Made by a program: the position numbers and the translations under genes
The notes under the pieces: model-generated
Seen by the model: only the letters and a program-made list of their open reading frames with translations
The model's database searches: none
What the model was told of the DNA's origin: nothing
In this document: piece after piece, positions 1 to 7,438 of the stretch
Layout: the number at the start of each line of letters is the position of its first letter
Numbering within the stretch: the stretch's first letter is position 1
Origin: Gemmatimonadaceae bacterium
Lineage (GTDB): Bacteria; Latescibacterota; UBA2968; UBA8231
Direction: 5' to 3'
NCBI GenBank assembly: GCA_002726335.1
Contig: PBSR01000049.1
Coordinates: forward strand, 1 to 9,972
DNA: 9,972 nt

Positions 1-1
1 C

Positions 2-577
2 CGCTACCGCCCCGGTGACACTCTTAATGAATGCTTCGTCGCGCAGTGAAGCGAGTGCGCCCGCCTGAGCCATAAGGCTGACACCGAAATGCAGGCGTAC
101 ACGATTGAAGGTATCTACGATCTCTTCCTGGGTGATAGCATATCCGACTCTGGCGCCTGCCATTCCGTGCGCCTTCGAAAATGTCCTGACTCTCACGACG
201 CGCGGATCATCACAGATCATTGGTACAACAGACTCCGGAGGCACAAAATCGAGGTAGGCCTCATCGAAAATGAAGAGGCAATCCTCGGGAAGCCGGTCTA
301 TCAATCCCTCGATATTGGCCTTGTCGAAGTATGAACCAGTAGGATTGTCTGGATTGGCCAGGAACAGGATCTTCGCATCGGACTTTCGTGCCACATCGGT
401 AAGCGCTTCAAGGTCATTGGTGTCGTCTCTGTACGGTACGGTCTCGAAACGGCCACCAAATCCGTGTACGTGATAGGCGAAAGTCGGATATGAGCCATAG
501 GAAGCCACGACGGCGTCACCCGGATCCATGAATGTACGAACGATGACGCCGAGCAGGTCATCGATACCGGTGCCCAC
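2..577 (-). CDS. HisC-like PLP aminotransferase fragment, fused in frame to infB
   Basis: Fold-type I PLP-dependent aminotransferase, closest by motif to histidinol-phosphate aminotransferase (HisC), which uses glutamate to transaminate imidazole-acetol phosphate. Seen in sequence: reading down from about 577, [21 protein letters not shown] is the usual segment before the aromatic-stacking SYP/YPTF region. ANPDNPTGS (near 358-332) holds the Asn that contacts PLP, DEAYLDF (near 265-245) holds the PLP Asp and Tyr, and [15 protein letters not shown] (near 184-140) holds the Schiff-base Lys at 173-175. No start codon belongs to it: roughly the first 80-110 residues of a normal ~350-residue enzyme are missing, replaced upstream by the IF-2 G domain without a stop. 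The C-terminus is cut by the window edge. GC is about 54% by hand count against ~60% just upstream. The exact substrate cannot be assigned; the family is certain, the HisC label is not. Confidence 0.85.
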   Translation of the reverse strand, partial: MGTGIDDLLGVIVRTFMDPGDAVVASYGSYPTFAYHVHGFGGRFETVPYRDDTNDLEALTDVARKSDAKILFLANPDNPTGSYFDKANIEGLIDRLPEDCLFIFDEAYLDFVPPESVVPMICDDPRVVRVRTFSKAHGMAGARVGYAITQEEIVDTFNRVRLHFGVSLMAQAGALASLRDEAFIKSVTGAVA

Positions 578-1990
578 CGTCGCCGAAATCTGGGCACACG
601 CCACCTTTCCGCCCCACTCCTCGACGAGGACATCGTGCTCAGCCAGCTCGCGTTTGATACGATCGGGATCGGCGGTTGGCAGATCGCACTTATTCAACGC
701 GACGATAATGGGTGCCTTGGCCGCTTTGGCGTGATCTATCGCTTCGATTGTCTGTGGCATCACACTATCGTCCGCTGCGACAATAAGGATGACCAGATCG
801 GTCACGCGAGTACCGCGAGCCCTCATGGCGGTGAAGGCGGCGTGACCGGGCGTATCCAGGAACGTGACAGACTTGCCGCCGGACACCTGCACCGAGTACG
901 CGCCGATGTGTTGTGTGATTCCACCGGACTCGCCGTCGACGACGTTCGTCTTGCGCAAATAGTCGAGCAATGATGTCTTGCCGTGGTCGACGTGGCCCAT
1001 GACGGTCACAACGGGTGGCCGCGGCGCCGCTTCACCCACGTCCTCCTGTTCGTCGATCCCGTCGTCGAAATCGCCGTCATCCTCGTCCTCGGCCGCCTCG
1101 AGGGCCCGCAACTCGAAGCCGAATTCATCGGCTACCGTAACCATGGTGTCCATATCGAGACGCTGGTTGATCGTCACCACGACGCCCAACTGCAGGCAGG
1201 CTGCCATGACCTCCGCCGGACGCACGTGCATCGCCTCGGCCAGTTCACCGACGGTGGAGAACTCGTTGACGTGCAGAACCTGCTGCTCCTGCGTCTCGCC
1301 GCCATTCTCGTCACCCTCTTCCCCACCCCTGCGGTCATAACGCCGACGGGTGCGGCCCTCGCTGATCCGGCTCAGCGTCTTGCGCACGCTCTCCTGGACG
1401 GCCTGCGAATCGACCGCCTTCCGCCGTCGCTGTCTGCCGCCACCGCTTGAACCTGTGCCGCTGCCACCGCTACCACCGCCACTACCACTGCCGCCGGTCC
1501 GCCAACGACCGCTGACATCGGGAGCGGCCGGCGCCGAAGATCCCGGCTTTTCAGAGGGCCGCTCACTGTGCGTCTGGCGCAGCTCGTTGAGCATCTCCTC
1601 ATTGACCTTGCCGCCACGCCGTTTGCCACGTCGTCGTCCATCGTCGGCGCGATCCGGCTGGGGCGCCTCACCAGGACGGGAGGCAGGCTCCACCTTGCGG
1701 CGAGCGGCACGGCTCTCACGCGGCTTGCTGTCGTCCTTCTTCTCAGCAGGCTGCCGCGCCGCACGCTCCTCTGCTTTCCGCTGGGTCTCTTTGACCTTCT
1801 GCCGCTGCACTTCTTCGATCGACGATTTCTTCTCGTCGTCAATCTTCTTCGTGATCGCCTCCAGCATCTCGGGCGTAACCACACTCATGTGGCTCTTCAT
1901 CTCGTGCCCCATGCCCTTCAACATGGAAATCAGGGCATCACTGGAGAGTTTCTTCTCCTTGGCTACCTGGTAGACTCTGCGCTTTTCCAA
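551..1990 (-). CDS. infB: Translation initiation factor IF-2, N-terminal and G domain only (truncated by chimeric junction)
   Basis: IF-2 is the cytoplasmic GTPase that brings initiator fMet-tRNA to the 30S subunit and promotes subunit joining. The start is TTG at 1990-1988: nothing else between the nusA stop and the conserved [11 protein letters not shown] offers an ATG or GTG, and GAGGGAAG lies about 9 nt upstream. Residues 1-50 are a first IF2_N domain. A charged linker follows, containing a 20-residue Gly/Ser tract at about 166-185. A second IF2_N domain is at about 238-293 ([17 protein letters not shown]). An acidic stretch leads into the G domain: GHVDHGKT at about 332-339, DTPGH at 379-383, NKCD at 433-436 and SAT at 469-471. 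Immediately after G5 the frame becomes an aminotransferase. Domains II, III, C1 and C2, needed for ribosome and fMet-tRNA binding, are absent, so this polypeptide could not act as IF-2. It is the third gene of rimP-nusA-infB, 30 bp after nusA. Confidence 0.95.
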
Positions 1991-2020
1991 GTCTTCAAAC
2001 TTCCCTCGGTTGGACGTCGA

Positions 2021-3589
2021 TCAAGCGACGGCTTCGCTCTCGGTATCGTCTGCCGGTGCGGCCGTATCCGGCTCCTGCTGATCAGGGTCGGTGGCCTCAC
2101 CGCTGGAAGCCTCCGTCTCTTCGCCTTCGTCACCGGACTCGTTCTCACTGGCCGCCGCCTCTTCAACTGCTGCGGCTCCATCCTGCTGAGCTTGTGCCGC
2201 CTCCGCCGCCAGTTGTGCGGCTTCGGCTGCAGCCTCCTCAGCCGCAAGCTTCGCCGCTCTTGCCTGCTCGGCAGCGCGCTCTTCAGCCTCGAGTTCCTCC
2301 AGCGTCGCGGGTCGAAGCGCCTCGCCTCGGGACTCCGCCTGTTCCACAAAGGCCACAGCCCGCTCTTTCAGTTGAGCCGCCTCCCCTGGCCCCTCGAGGC
2401 CTGGCACTGTGCGCAACATATCAGCTTCAGCTTCGGCGATGCTGCGCACGGAAATGAAGCCGGATGTTGCCAGACTGAGGGAGATCAACTCGCTCACCCC
2501 TTCGAGAAGGCGCAACTCGACCTTGCTCTCCTCGAGGCGATGCAAGCGCCGCTGATACTCCTCATCAGTGATGATATCGAGCCCCCATCCCGTCAGCTGC
2601 ACTGCGAGACAGGAGTTCTGTCCCGACTTGCCGATCGCCAGGGACAGCTGATCTTCGTCGACAATGACCTGTGCATGGTGCCGGCGTTCGTCGGTGATAA
2701 CCCGGGTCACCGTGGCCGGACTCAAGGCCCGGGAGATGAAGATGTCGGCCTCGTCGATGTGGGGAACGATATCGATGCGCTCGCCCGACAACTCGCGGAC
2801 GATGGCCTGCACCCGCGACCCTTTGATGCCGACACAAGCGCCGACGGGATCGACACGCTCGTCGTTGGAACTGACAGCGATCTTCGCCCGTTCGCCGGGC
2901 TCACGGGCCACTGCATGGATCTTGACGATCCCCTCGGCGATTTCGGGGACCTCAGTGGCAAACAGCTTGCGCAGCAATTCGGGGTGCGTCCGGGACAGCA
3001 GTACCTGCGGTCCTCGGGCGGATTTCAGCACTTCGAAAATGTACCCGCGGACCGTGTCGCCCTGGCGATAGCGCTCGCGGCGGATCTGCTCCTTCAGCGG
3101 AATCGCCGCCTCGGCGCGCCCGAGATTGAGAATGATGTCACCATGGCTGATCTGCTGCACGACGCCGGAGTCCACCTGGGCGATGCGGCCGGCGAATTCC
3201 TCGTAGATGCGCCCGCGCTCGGCTTCGCGGACACGCTGGATGAGAATCTGCTTGGCCGTCTGGATGGCGTTGCGGCCGAAGTCGGCAAGATCGAGCTCTT
3301 CGAAAACCACAGAACCAAGCTGGGCCTGACTGTCGATTTCGCGAGCCGCATCGACACCGATCTCGATTTCGGGCTCGGTGATCTCTTCGACCACAGTCTT
3401 GCGCGCAAGCACGGTCATGCGACCGCTGTCAGGATCGATCTGCACCTCGAAGTTGTCGGCATTGCCGTAGCGCTTCCTGGCCGCAGAAACGAGGGCGTCG
3501 GAGAGGGTCTCGGTGACCATCTCGCGATCGACATTCTTCTCTCGAGCGATCTGTCCAAGCGCTTCGATGATATTCAGGTTGGCGTTCAT
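2021..3589 (-). CDS. nusA: Transcription termination/antitermination factor NusA
   Basis: NusA binds RNA polymerase and nascent RNA and modulates pausing, intrinsic and Rho termination and antitermination. The 522 residues show the standard order. The RNAP-binding N-terminal domain is at about 1-130 (begins NLNIIEALGQIAREKNV, with a conserved ARKRYG). An S1 domain is at about 133-200 (VDSGVVQQISHGDIILNLG, ending LLSRTHPELL). KH1 is at about 228-290, with GACVGIKGSRVQAIVREL at 250-267, and KH2 at about 300-345, with AIGKSGQN at 318-325. A single helix-hairpin-helix-like remnant (TVPGLEG) lies near 394-400. From about 428 there is an Ala/Glu-rich, probably helical stretch, then from about 480 an acidic Ser/Glu/Asp tail, in place of the paired acidic repeats of enterobacterial NusA. 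ATG start with AGGGA close upstream. It sits 33 bp after rimP and 30 bp before infB, the widespread operon order. Confidence 0.97.
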   Translation of the reverse strand: MNANLNIIEALGQIAREKNVDREMVTETLSDALVSAARKRYGNADNFEVQIDPDSGRMTVLARKTVVEEITEPEIEIGVDAAREIDSQAQLGSVVFEELDLADFGRNAIQTAKQILIQRVREAERGRIYEEFAGRIAQVDSGVVQQISHGDIILNLGRAEAAIPLKEQIRRERYRQGDTVRGYIFEVLKSARGPQVLLSRTHPELLRKLFATEVPEIAEGIVKIHAVAREPGERAKIAVSSNDERVDPVGACVGIKGSRVQAIVRELSGERIDIVPHIDEADIFISRALSPATVTRVITDERRHHAQVIVDEDQLSLAIGKSGQNSCLAVQLTGWGLDIITDEEYQRRLHRLEESKVELRLLEGVSELISLSLATSGFISVRSIAEAEADMLRTVPGLEGPGEAAQLKERAVAFVEQAESRGEALRPATLEELEAEERAAEQARAAKLAAEEAAAEAAQLAAEAAQAQQDGAAAVEEAAASENESGDEGEETEASSGEATDPDQQEPDTAAPADDTESEAVA

Positions 3590-3622
3590 CCAGTCCCTGT
3601 GGTAACGGCTGAAACTATGCGA

Positions 3623-4078
3623 TCAAAACTCGACTTCTACAGTCGCCTTGGCGATATCGTGGCGATCCACGGTGCTGCTGTTGTCCCCGTCGCCGAGGAC
3701 GATGGTTCCATCTGTGAAGCTTAGCAGTCGCCCGCTCAGGGTGCGTCCCTGACGCGTGACGATCTTCAGCAACCGGCTCTGCGCGCGACGGTAGTCGGCA
3801 TCATCACGTAACGGCCTGTCGAGGCCGGGAGATGTCACCTCGAGACGGTATCGTCCCGGGATCGGATCCTCGACATCGAACAGATCGGAGAGCTCACGCG
3901 CGATCCCCGAACACAGATCGACATCGACCCCGGTCTCCCGGTAGACGAGCAGGCGGACACCATACGTGCCACTGCCAGCCACCTCGACATCTACCAGTTC
4001 GGCCCCGTGGTCGCTGACGACGGGGCCGGCAAGGTCAGCGATGACTACGCGCAGCCGATCGGGATCGACGTCACCCAC
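3623..4078 (-). CDS. rimP: Ribosome maturation factor RimP
   Basis: RimP assists 30S subunit maturation. The 151-residue product matches the usual 140-170 residue family size. The N-terminal alpha/beta domain (about 5-90) contains GAELVDVEV near 25-33 and ends in the family signature LEVTSPGLDRPL at 79-90. The C-terminal SH3-like beta domain (about 95-151) contains LLKIVTRQGRTLSGRLLSF. The start is GTG at 4078-4076: a TGA stop lies seven codons upstream in frame, so this is the first possible start, and AAGGAG (4095-4090) lies 11 nt upstream, a rather long spacing. It is the first gene of rimP-nusA-infB, preceded by a recognisable promoter at 4133-4161. Confidence 0.96.
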   Translation of the reverse strand: MGDVDPDRLRVVIADLAGPVVSDHGAELVDVEVAGSGTYGVRLLVYRETGVDVDLCSGIARELSDLFDVEDPIPGRYRLEVTSPGLDRPLRDDADYRRAQSRLLKIVTRQGRTLSGRLLSFTDGTIVLGDGDNSSTVDRHDIAKATVEVEF

Positions 4079-4132
4079 AGCTCGCGGTTCTCCTTGTCAG
4101 AGGCAGACTCTCAGAGCCCACCAAAGTCTACA

Positions 4133-4161
4133 AAGATAGCGCCATATATAGATTTGGGCAA
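4133..4161 (-). promoter_or_regulatory. Putative sigma70-type promoter of rimP-nusA-infB
   Basis: On the minus strand, TTGCCC (4161-4156; 4 of 6 to TTGACA) is separated by exactly 17 bp from TATCTT (4138-4133; 4 of 6 to TATAAT). The spacer contains an AT-rich run (TATATAT) that stands out from the surrounding GC-rich DNA. It lies in the only long gap between the two gene clusters. Predicted transcription would start near 4126, giving a leader of roughly 48 nt before the rimP GTG. Inferred from consensus match and position only. Confidence 0.5.
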
Positions 4162-4173
4162 GATCGCGTCAGG

Positions 4174-4200
4174 ACATTCCCGACATGGCGCCGGGAACGT
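4174..4200 (-). terminator. Hairpin downstream of the MerR gene, terminator-like but without a U tract
   Basis: On the minus strand, ACGTTCCCG (4200-4192) and CGGGAATGT (4182-4174) can form a 9-bp stem with one G-U pair around a 9-nt loop. It starts 16 nt after the MerR stop codon and just before the rimP promoter, where a terminator or mRNA 3'-end stabilising hairpin is expected. No run of U follows, so efficient intrinsic termination is uncertain and read-through into rimP is possible. Confidence 0.45.
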
Positions 4201-4216
4201 AGTGGGACACAGTCAG

Positions 4217-4711
4217 TTACGCCAGATCGCGAAGGATCTCCCGAAGCTCTCGTCGGACCTCGTCCAGCAGGTGCTTCGTGGCGTCTGAAGGTGGGGATAC
4301 CGCAGATGGCCGGGCCTCGAGCTGAGCTGGTTCCGGTGAGCCGGAGCTCTGGGCATGTCCCGCAGCGGCCATCTCCTCCAGGGTGGGCGGGTCAGCGGTG
4401 ACGAGACGAGCCACGTGCTCCACAGCGCCGCGGATCAACTCCGGCTCGTTGCGCAGCTTCTGTTGAGCTCCCTTCGTCGAGTAGCGCTCCTGGTGCAGCA
4501 ACCGTCGAATGAGAAGGATGATGGCGATATCGCGCTCTCGATAGGCGCGATTCTTGCCACGGACACGCTTGGGTCGCAGGCAGGAGAACTCGGTCTCCCA
4601 CGCACGCAGGGTGTATGGTGCCAACTGCGTCAGTTCGGCCACCTCACCGATGCTGTAGTAAAGTTTCGTGCCCAGAGAATTGCCCAATGATAGCCTCTCT
4701 CTACTTCCCAT
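4217..4711 (-). CDS. MerR-family DNA-binding regulator
   Basis: A small winged-helix regulator with an N-terminal MerR HTH: KLYYSIGEVAELTQLAPYTLRAWETEF, then the wing (RPKRVRGKNRAYRERD) and an RRLLHQERYSTKGAQQKL helix typical of the subgroup that carries KLYYSIGEVA. After about residue 85 the sequence is a Pro/Ser/Ala-rich linker, ending in an amphipathic helix (LLDEVRRELREILRDLA) that may dimerise. There is no cysteine set for metal sensing and no recognisable ligand-binding domain. The ATG at 4711 overlaps the end of der by 11 bp but has no spaced ribosome binding site. An in-frame TTG at 4687, preceded by AGAGAGG, gives a 156-residue product that begins closer to the HTH and may be the true start. 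Last gene of the upstream cluster. Its target is unknown; the adjacent rimP promoter region is one candidate. Confidence 0.88.
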   Translation of the reverse strand: MGSRERLSLGNSLGTKLYYSIGEVAELTQLAPYTLRAWETEFSCLRPKRVRGKNRAYRERDIAIILLIRRLLHQERYSTKGAQQKLRNEPELIRGAVEHVARLVTADPPTLEEMAAAGHAQSSGSPEPAQLEARPSAVSPPSDATKHLLDEVRRELREILRDLA

Positions 4712-6083
4712 CCGCCCGTGAGCCGCGGGTGCGGCGAGGACGACTGTGCCGCCAGTGGAGACGGACCGGTGTTCCCTCGAATTCGAACGTCTCGCGGAGG
4801 CTGCGCTCCAGATGTCGACGGTAAGCTTCTCCTACCAGGTCGGGGCGTGTGGCGAACACGAGGAAGGTCGGTGGTCCGACGGCACTCTGAGTGACGTAGT
4901 GGATCTTGATCTCGCGCCCCGCACCGGTCGGGGGCAGGCGCTTGGTCGCTGACTCCACCCAGCGGTTCAGCTGCGAGGTGGCAATGCGGGTCCGGGCACG
5001 ATCGTGCACTCGCGCCGCCTCATCGAAGCATCGTGATGTTCTGCTGCCGGTCAGTGCCGAGAGCACGAGGATGGGATAATTCGTCAGGAACGGATAGCGG
5101 TGGCGCAGATCGTCTCGATAGGTGTCGATACCGACAGGGTCCTCCCGGGCCGTCATCAGGTCCCATTTATTCACCGCCACCACGACACCTTTGCCAAGCT
5201 CCATGGCATGCCCCATGATCCGCGCATCCTGCGCTGTGGCTCCTTCGATGGCGTCGATCAGAACGATGGCGACATCACAGCGCTCGATGCTGTACGAAGC
5301 TCGCAACGTGCTGTAGTACTCCACGGGGTCATCGACCTTCGAGCGTCGCCGCATACCGGCCGTATCTACAAGAACGAAGCTTCGGCCACCACTCTTCAGT
5401 GAAACGTCGGTGGCGTCACGCGTCGTTCCGGGAACATCGTGAACAATCGATACCTCCTGACCCGAAAGCCGATTGATCAGCGTCGATTTGCCGACGTTCG
5501 GTCGCCCGGCCAGGACAATCCGCACGGCGTCATCTTCCGGCAACGCCGGCGGATTGGCGCTGTCGAAGCGGTCCACCAGAGCGTCGAGCAGATCACCCGA
5601 GCGCCGGCCATTGGCAGCTGAAACAACGTATGGTTCACCCAACCCCAGGCCATAGAATTCGCCCAGATCGTACCGCTCGACATCCGGATGATCGACCTTG
5701 TTTACCACCAGCAGGCACGGGGTCCCACGGCGCCGGAGCAGATCGGCGACTTCACGGTCCTCCCCGGTGGCTCCCGAGGACGCCTCACACACGAACAGAA
5801 CGATGTCGGCTTCTTCCAGAGCGTGCTCTGCCTGACGGCGCACGCTGCCTTCGATCTCGTCACGCGATCCCGGCACGTACCCCCCGGTATCGATCAGCGT
5901 AAAGCGATTGCCACTCCACTCGGCCACGGCATGGATCCGATCGCGGGTGACCCCCGGCCGGTCGTCGGTGATCGCCTGCCTCGTCCCGGTCACGCGATTG
6001 AAGAAGGTCGACTTGCCGACGTTGGGCCGGCCGACGATGGCCACGACAGGACGTACCGGCGCCAGCGTCACAGGGGCGTTCAT
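4701..6083 (-). CDS. der: Ribosome-assembly GTPase Der (EngA)
   Basis: Der is an essential tandem GTPase that binds the 50S subunit during late assembly. The 460 residues carry two complete G domains. GD1 has GRPNVGKS at 18-25, RPGVTRD at 42-48, DTGG at 65-68 and NKVD at 128-131. GD2 has GRPNVGKS at 193-200, PGTTRD at 218-223, DTAGMRRRSKV at 240-250, NKWD at 305-308 and SALTG at 342-346. The KH-like C-terminal domain (about 355-445) contains KIHYVTQ, PPTFLVFATRPDLV and FEFEGTPVRL, and ends in a basic tail. The ATG start overlaps the upstream radical SAM stop by 4 bp (ATGA), suggesting coupled translation. All nucleotide-binding motifs are intact. Confidence 0.98.
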   Translation of the reverse strand: MNAPVTLAPVRPVVAIVGRPNVGKSTFFNRVTGTRQAITDDRPGVTRDRIHAVAEWSGNRFTLIDTGGYVPGSRDEIEGSVRRQAEHALEEADIVLFVCEASSGATGEDREVADLLRRRGTPCLLVVNKVDHPDVERYDLGEFYGLGLGEPYVVSAANGRRSGDLLDALVDRFDSANPPALPEDDAVRIVLAGRPNVGKSTLINRLSGQEVSIVHDVPGTTRDATDVSLKSGGRSFVLVDTAGMRRRSKVDDPVEYYSTLRASYSIERCDVAIVLIDAIEGATAQDARIMGHAMELGKGVVVAVNKWDLMTAREDPVGIDTYRDDLRHRYPFLTNYPILVLSALTGSRTSRCFDEAARVHDRARTRIATSQLNRWVESATKRLPPTGAGREIKIHYVTQSAVGPPTFLVFATRPDLVGEAYRRHLERSLRETFEFEGTPVRLHWRHSRPRRTRGSRADGK

Positions 6084-7438
6084 GGACGCCGTCCGACGAA
6101 GAATCCCATGTCTGCCAGCTGCTTTCCATCCCCTTCAACCACAGCGGATCGAGCCCCGAGGAAACAGCGTCGGAGAGTCGCAGCCAGGTCGTATTCACCT
6201 ACAGTGATCGGCACGTGGCAGCGAGCCTCGATATCTGCCACCGAGAGGTCGTCCAGACTCAACCCGTCCCCGTTGACCGCATTCGGGGGCAACACCGCCA
6301 GATCCCAGGGACCGTCCTGCAGAGCGCCGATGATATCCTGTGCCGTAAGCAATCCGGAGACCGTAATCCCGTGACCGAAGTAATCGTTGGCCACCGCGAT
6401 TACGTCCACCTGGATCCTGGGAACCGTCGTGAGTTCGTCGACCAGGGGCCGCAGGAAAGGGGCCGCCAGCTGCCCCGTTACCAGTGCCAGGTGGAGTGGC
6501 TCCTCGGGACCTGGCGCCAGCGATGGCAGTCTCTCCTGCCAGCGATCAAGAAATGTCCGCACCATGCCGATCCCGTTTTCAATCTGCGGAAAGGCATCGT
6601 AGTAGTCGGCGGCAGGCGGCATCCGCCCGGTCATCAGGAACAGTTCGTCCCCCGGGTACACGAAACGCTCGCCTGAGTCCCTGAGGAAGGCCGTTCCCCA
6701 GCTCTCCGCCTCGGCGACGTAGGAACTGGCCAACGGGGCGGTGACGATATCGAGGTCGGGCAGATGGCTGCGAAAGCGGGTCAATCCCAGGGGCACCAGC
6801 GCCACGGAACGCACCGCTGGATAGAAGCCGTGGAGATCGTGGACGGTCCGTCTCAGTTGCTCGCCGTCATTCCACCCGGGGCAGATGACGATCTGTGCAT
6901 GCATTTCGATGCCATTGCGGGCCAGGTAGTCGATCCGCTCGAGGATGGGCACCGTGGTCTGCGTGCGCCCCAGCAGTTTCTCACGCAGCTCGGGATCGCT
7001 GGCGTGCACGGAGATGTATTGTGGTGTCAGGCCCTGTTCGACGATGCGCTCAAGATCCGCAGTCTTGATGTTGGTGAGGGTTACATAGGATCCGTGCAGG
7101 AAGGACAGTCGGTAGTCATCATCCTCGAAGTAGAGGGATCGGCGCATTCCGGGAGGCATCTGGTGCAGGAAGCAGAACACACACTTGTTGTTGCAGCTGC
7201 GCAGCCGCATCTCGTCCAGATCGAAGCCGAGCTGCTCCCCTTCGTCCCGCTCCACCTCGACCTCGTACGTCTCGTCCCCACGCTCCACTTCGAACAACAG
7301 GCGCGCTTCCGAACAGGCCACCTGAAAATCGATGAGGTCTCTCACCTCGGTGTCATTCACCCGGATGATCCGGTCACCATCACGGAAACCGGCACGTTCT
7401 GCAAGCGTTCCAGGTTCGACCACGTTCACTGCGATCAC
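6080..7438 (-). CDS. PDZ - radical SAM - DUF512 protein (TIGR03279-like putative Fe-S oxidoreductase)
   Basis: An uncharacterised predicted radical SAM enzyme of 452 residues. Residues 1-65 form a PDZ-like segment (VVEPGTLAERAGFRDGDRII). The radical SAM cluster motif CNNKCVFC supplies Cys82, Cys86 and Cys89 in CX3CX2C spacing and is followed by the family-specific FLHQMPPGMRRSLYFEDDDYRLSF region (from 90). Next come VTLTN, YISVHASDPELR and the barrel strand HAQIVICPGWNDG. The C-terminal half (about 240-440) is DUF512, including VYPGDELFLMTG, YYDAFPQIENGIGM, VANDYFGHGITVSGLLT and LPPNAVN. No substrate is known for this family. Start is GTG at 7438, with GAGGGG upstream, overlapping the preceding stop by 4 bp (GTGA). 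Neighbouring der is a known arrangement in Clostridia, which supports a conserved functional tie to ribosome biogenesis. No signal peptide, so cytoplasmic. Confidence 0.92.
   Translation of the reverse strand: MIAVNVVEPGTLAERAGFRDGDRIIRVNDTEVRDLIDFQVACSEARLLFEVERGDETYEVEVERDEGEQLGFDLDEMRLRSCNNKCVFCFLHQMPPGMRRSLYFEDDDYRLSFLHGSYVTLTNIKTADLERIVEQGLTPQYISVHASDPELREKLLGRTQTTVPILERIDYLARNGIEMHAQIVICPGWNDGEQLRRTVHDLHGFYPAVRSVALVPLGLTRFRSHLPDLDIVTAPLASSYVAEAESWGTAFLRDSGERFVYPGDELFLMTGRMPPAADYYDAFPQIENGIGMVRTFLDRWQERLPSLAPGPEEPLHLALVTGQLAAPFLRPLVDELTTVPRIQVDVIAVANDYFGHGITVSGLLTAQDIIGALQDGPWDLAVLPPNAVNGDGLSLDDLSVADIEARCHVPITVGEYDLAATLRRCFLGARSAVVEGDGKQLADMGFFVGRRP

Noticed and set aside
1..577. A genuine bifunctional IF-2/aminotransferase enzyme
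   Set aside because: IF-2 would lack the domains required for its essential function and the aminotransferase would lack its N-terminus; the switch at a peptide common to both families is better explained by a chimera.
301..633. 110-residue minus-strand frame over the junction
   Set aside because: Out of frame with the recognisable aminotransferase and IF-2 motifs, Arg/Ser-rich and without family features.
1436..1500. Possible tandem repeat or CRISPR-like DNA in the infB linker
   Set aside because: Units are irregular three-base Gly/Ser codons inside a coding frame, with no spacer-repeat structure.
2056..2457. Proline-rich plus-strand frame opposite the NusA tail
   Set aside because: A product of the repetitive Ala/Glu codons of NusA read on the other strand.
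1568..3724. A 718-codon open frame on the plus strand antisense to nusA and part of infB
   Set aside because: It mirrors the reverse frame of GC-rich genes, has no family motifs, and covers the clearly recognised NusA and IF-2 proteins; a codon-bias shadow.
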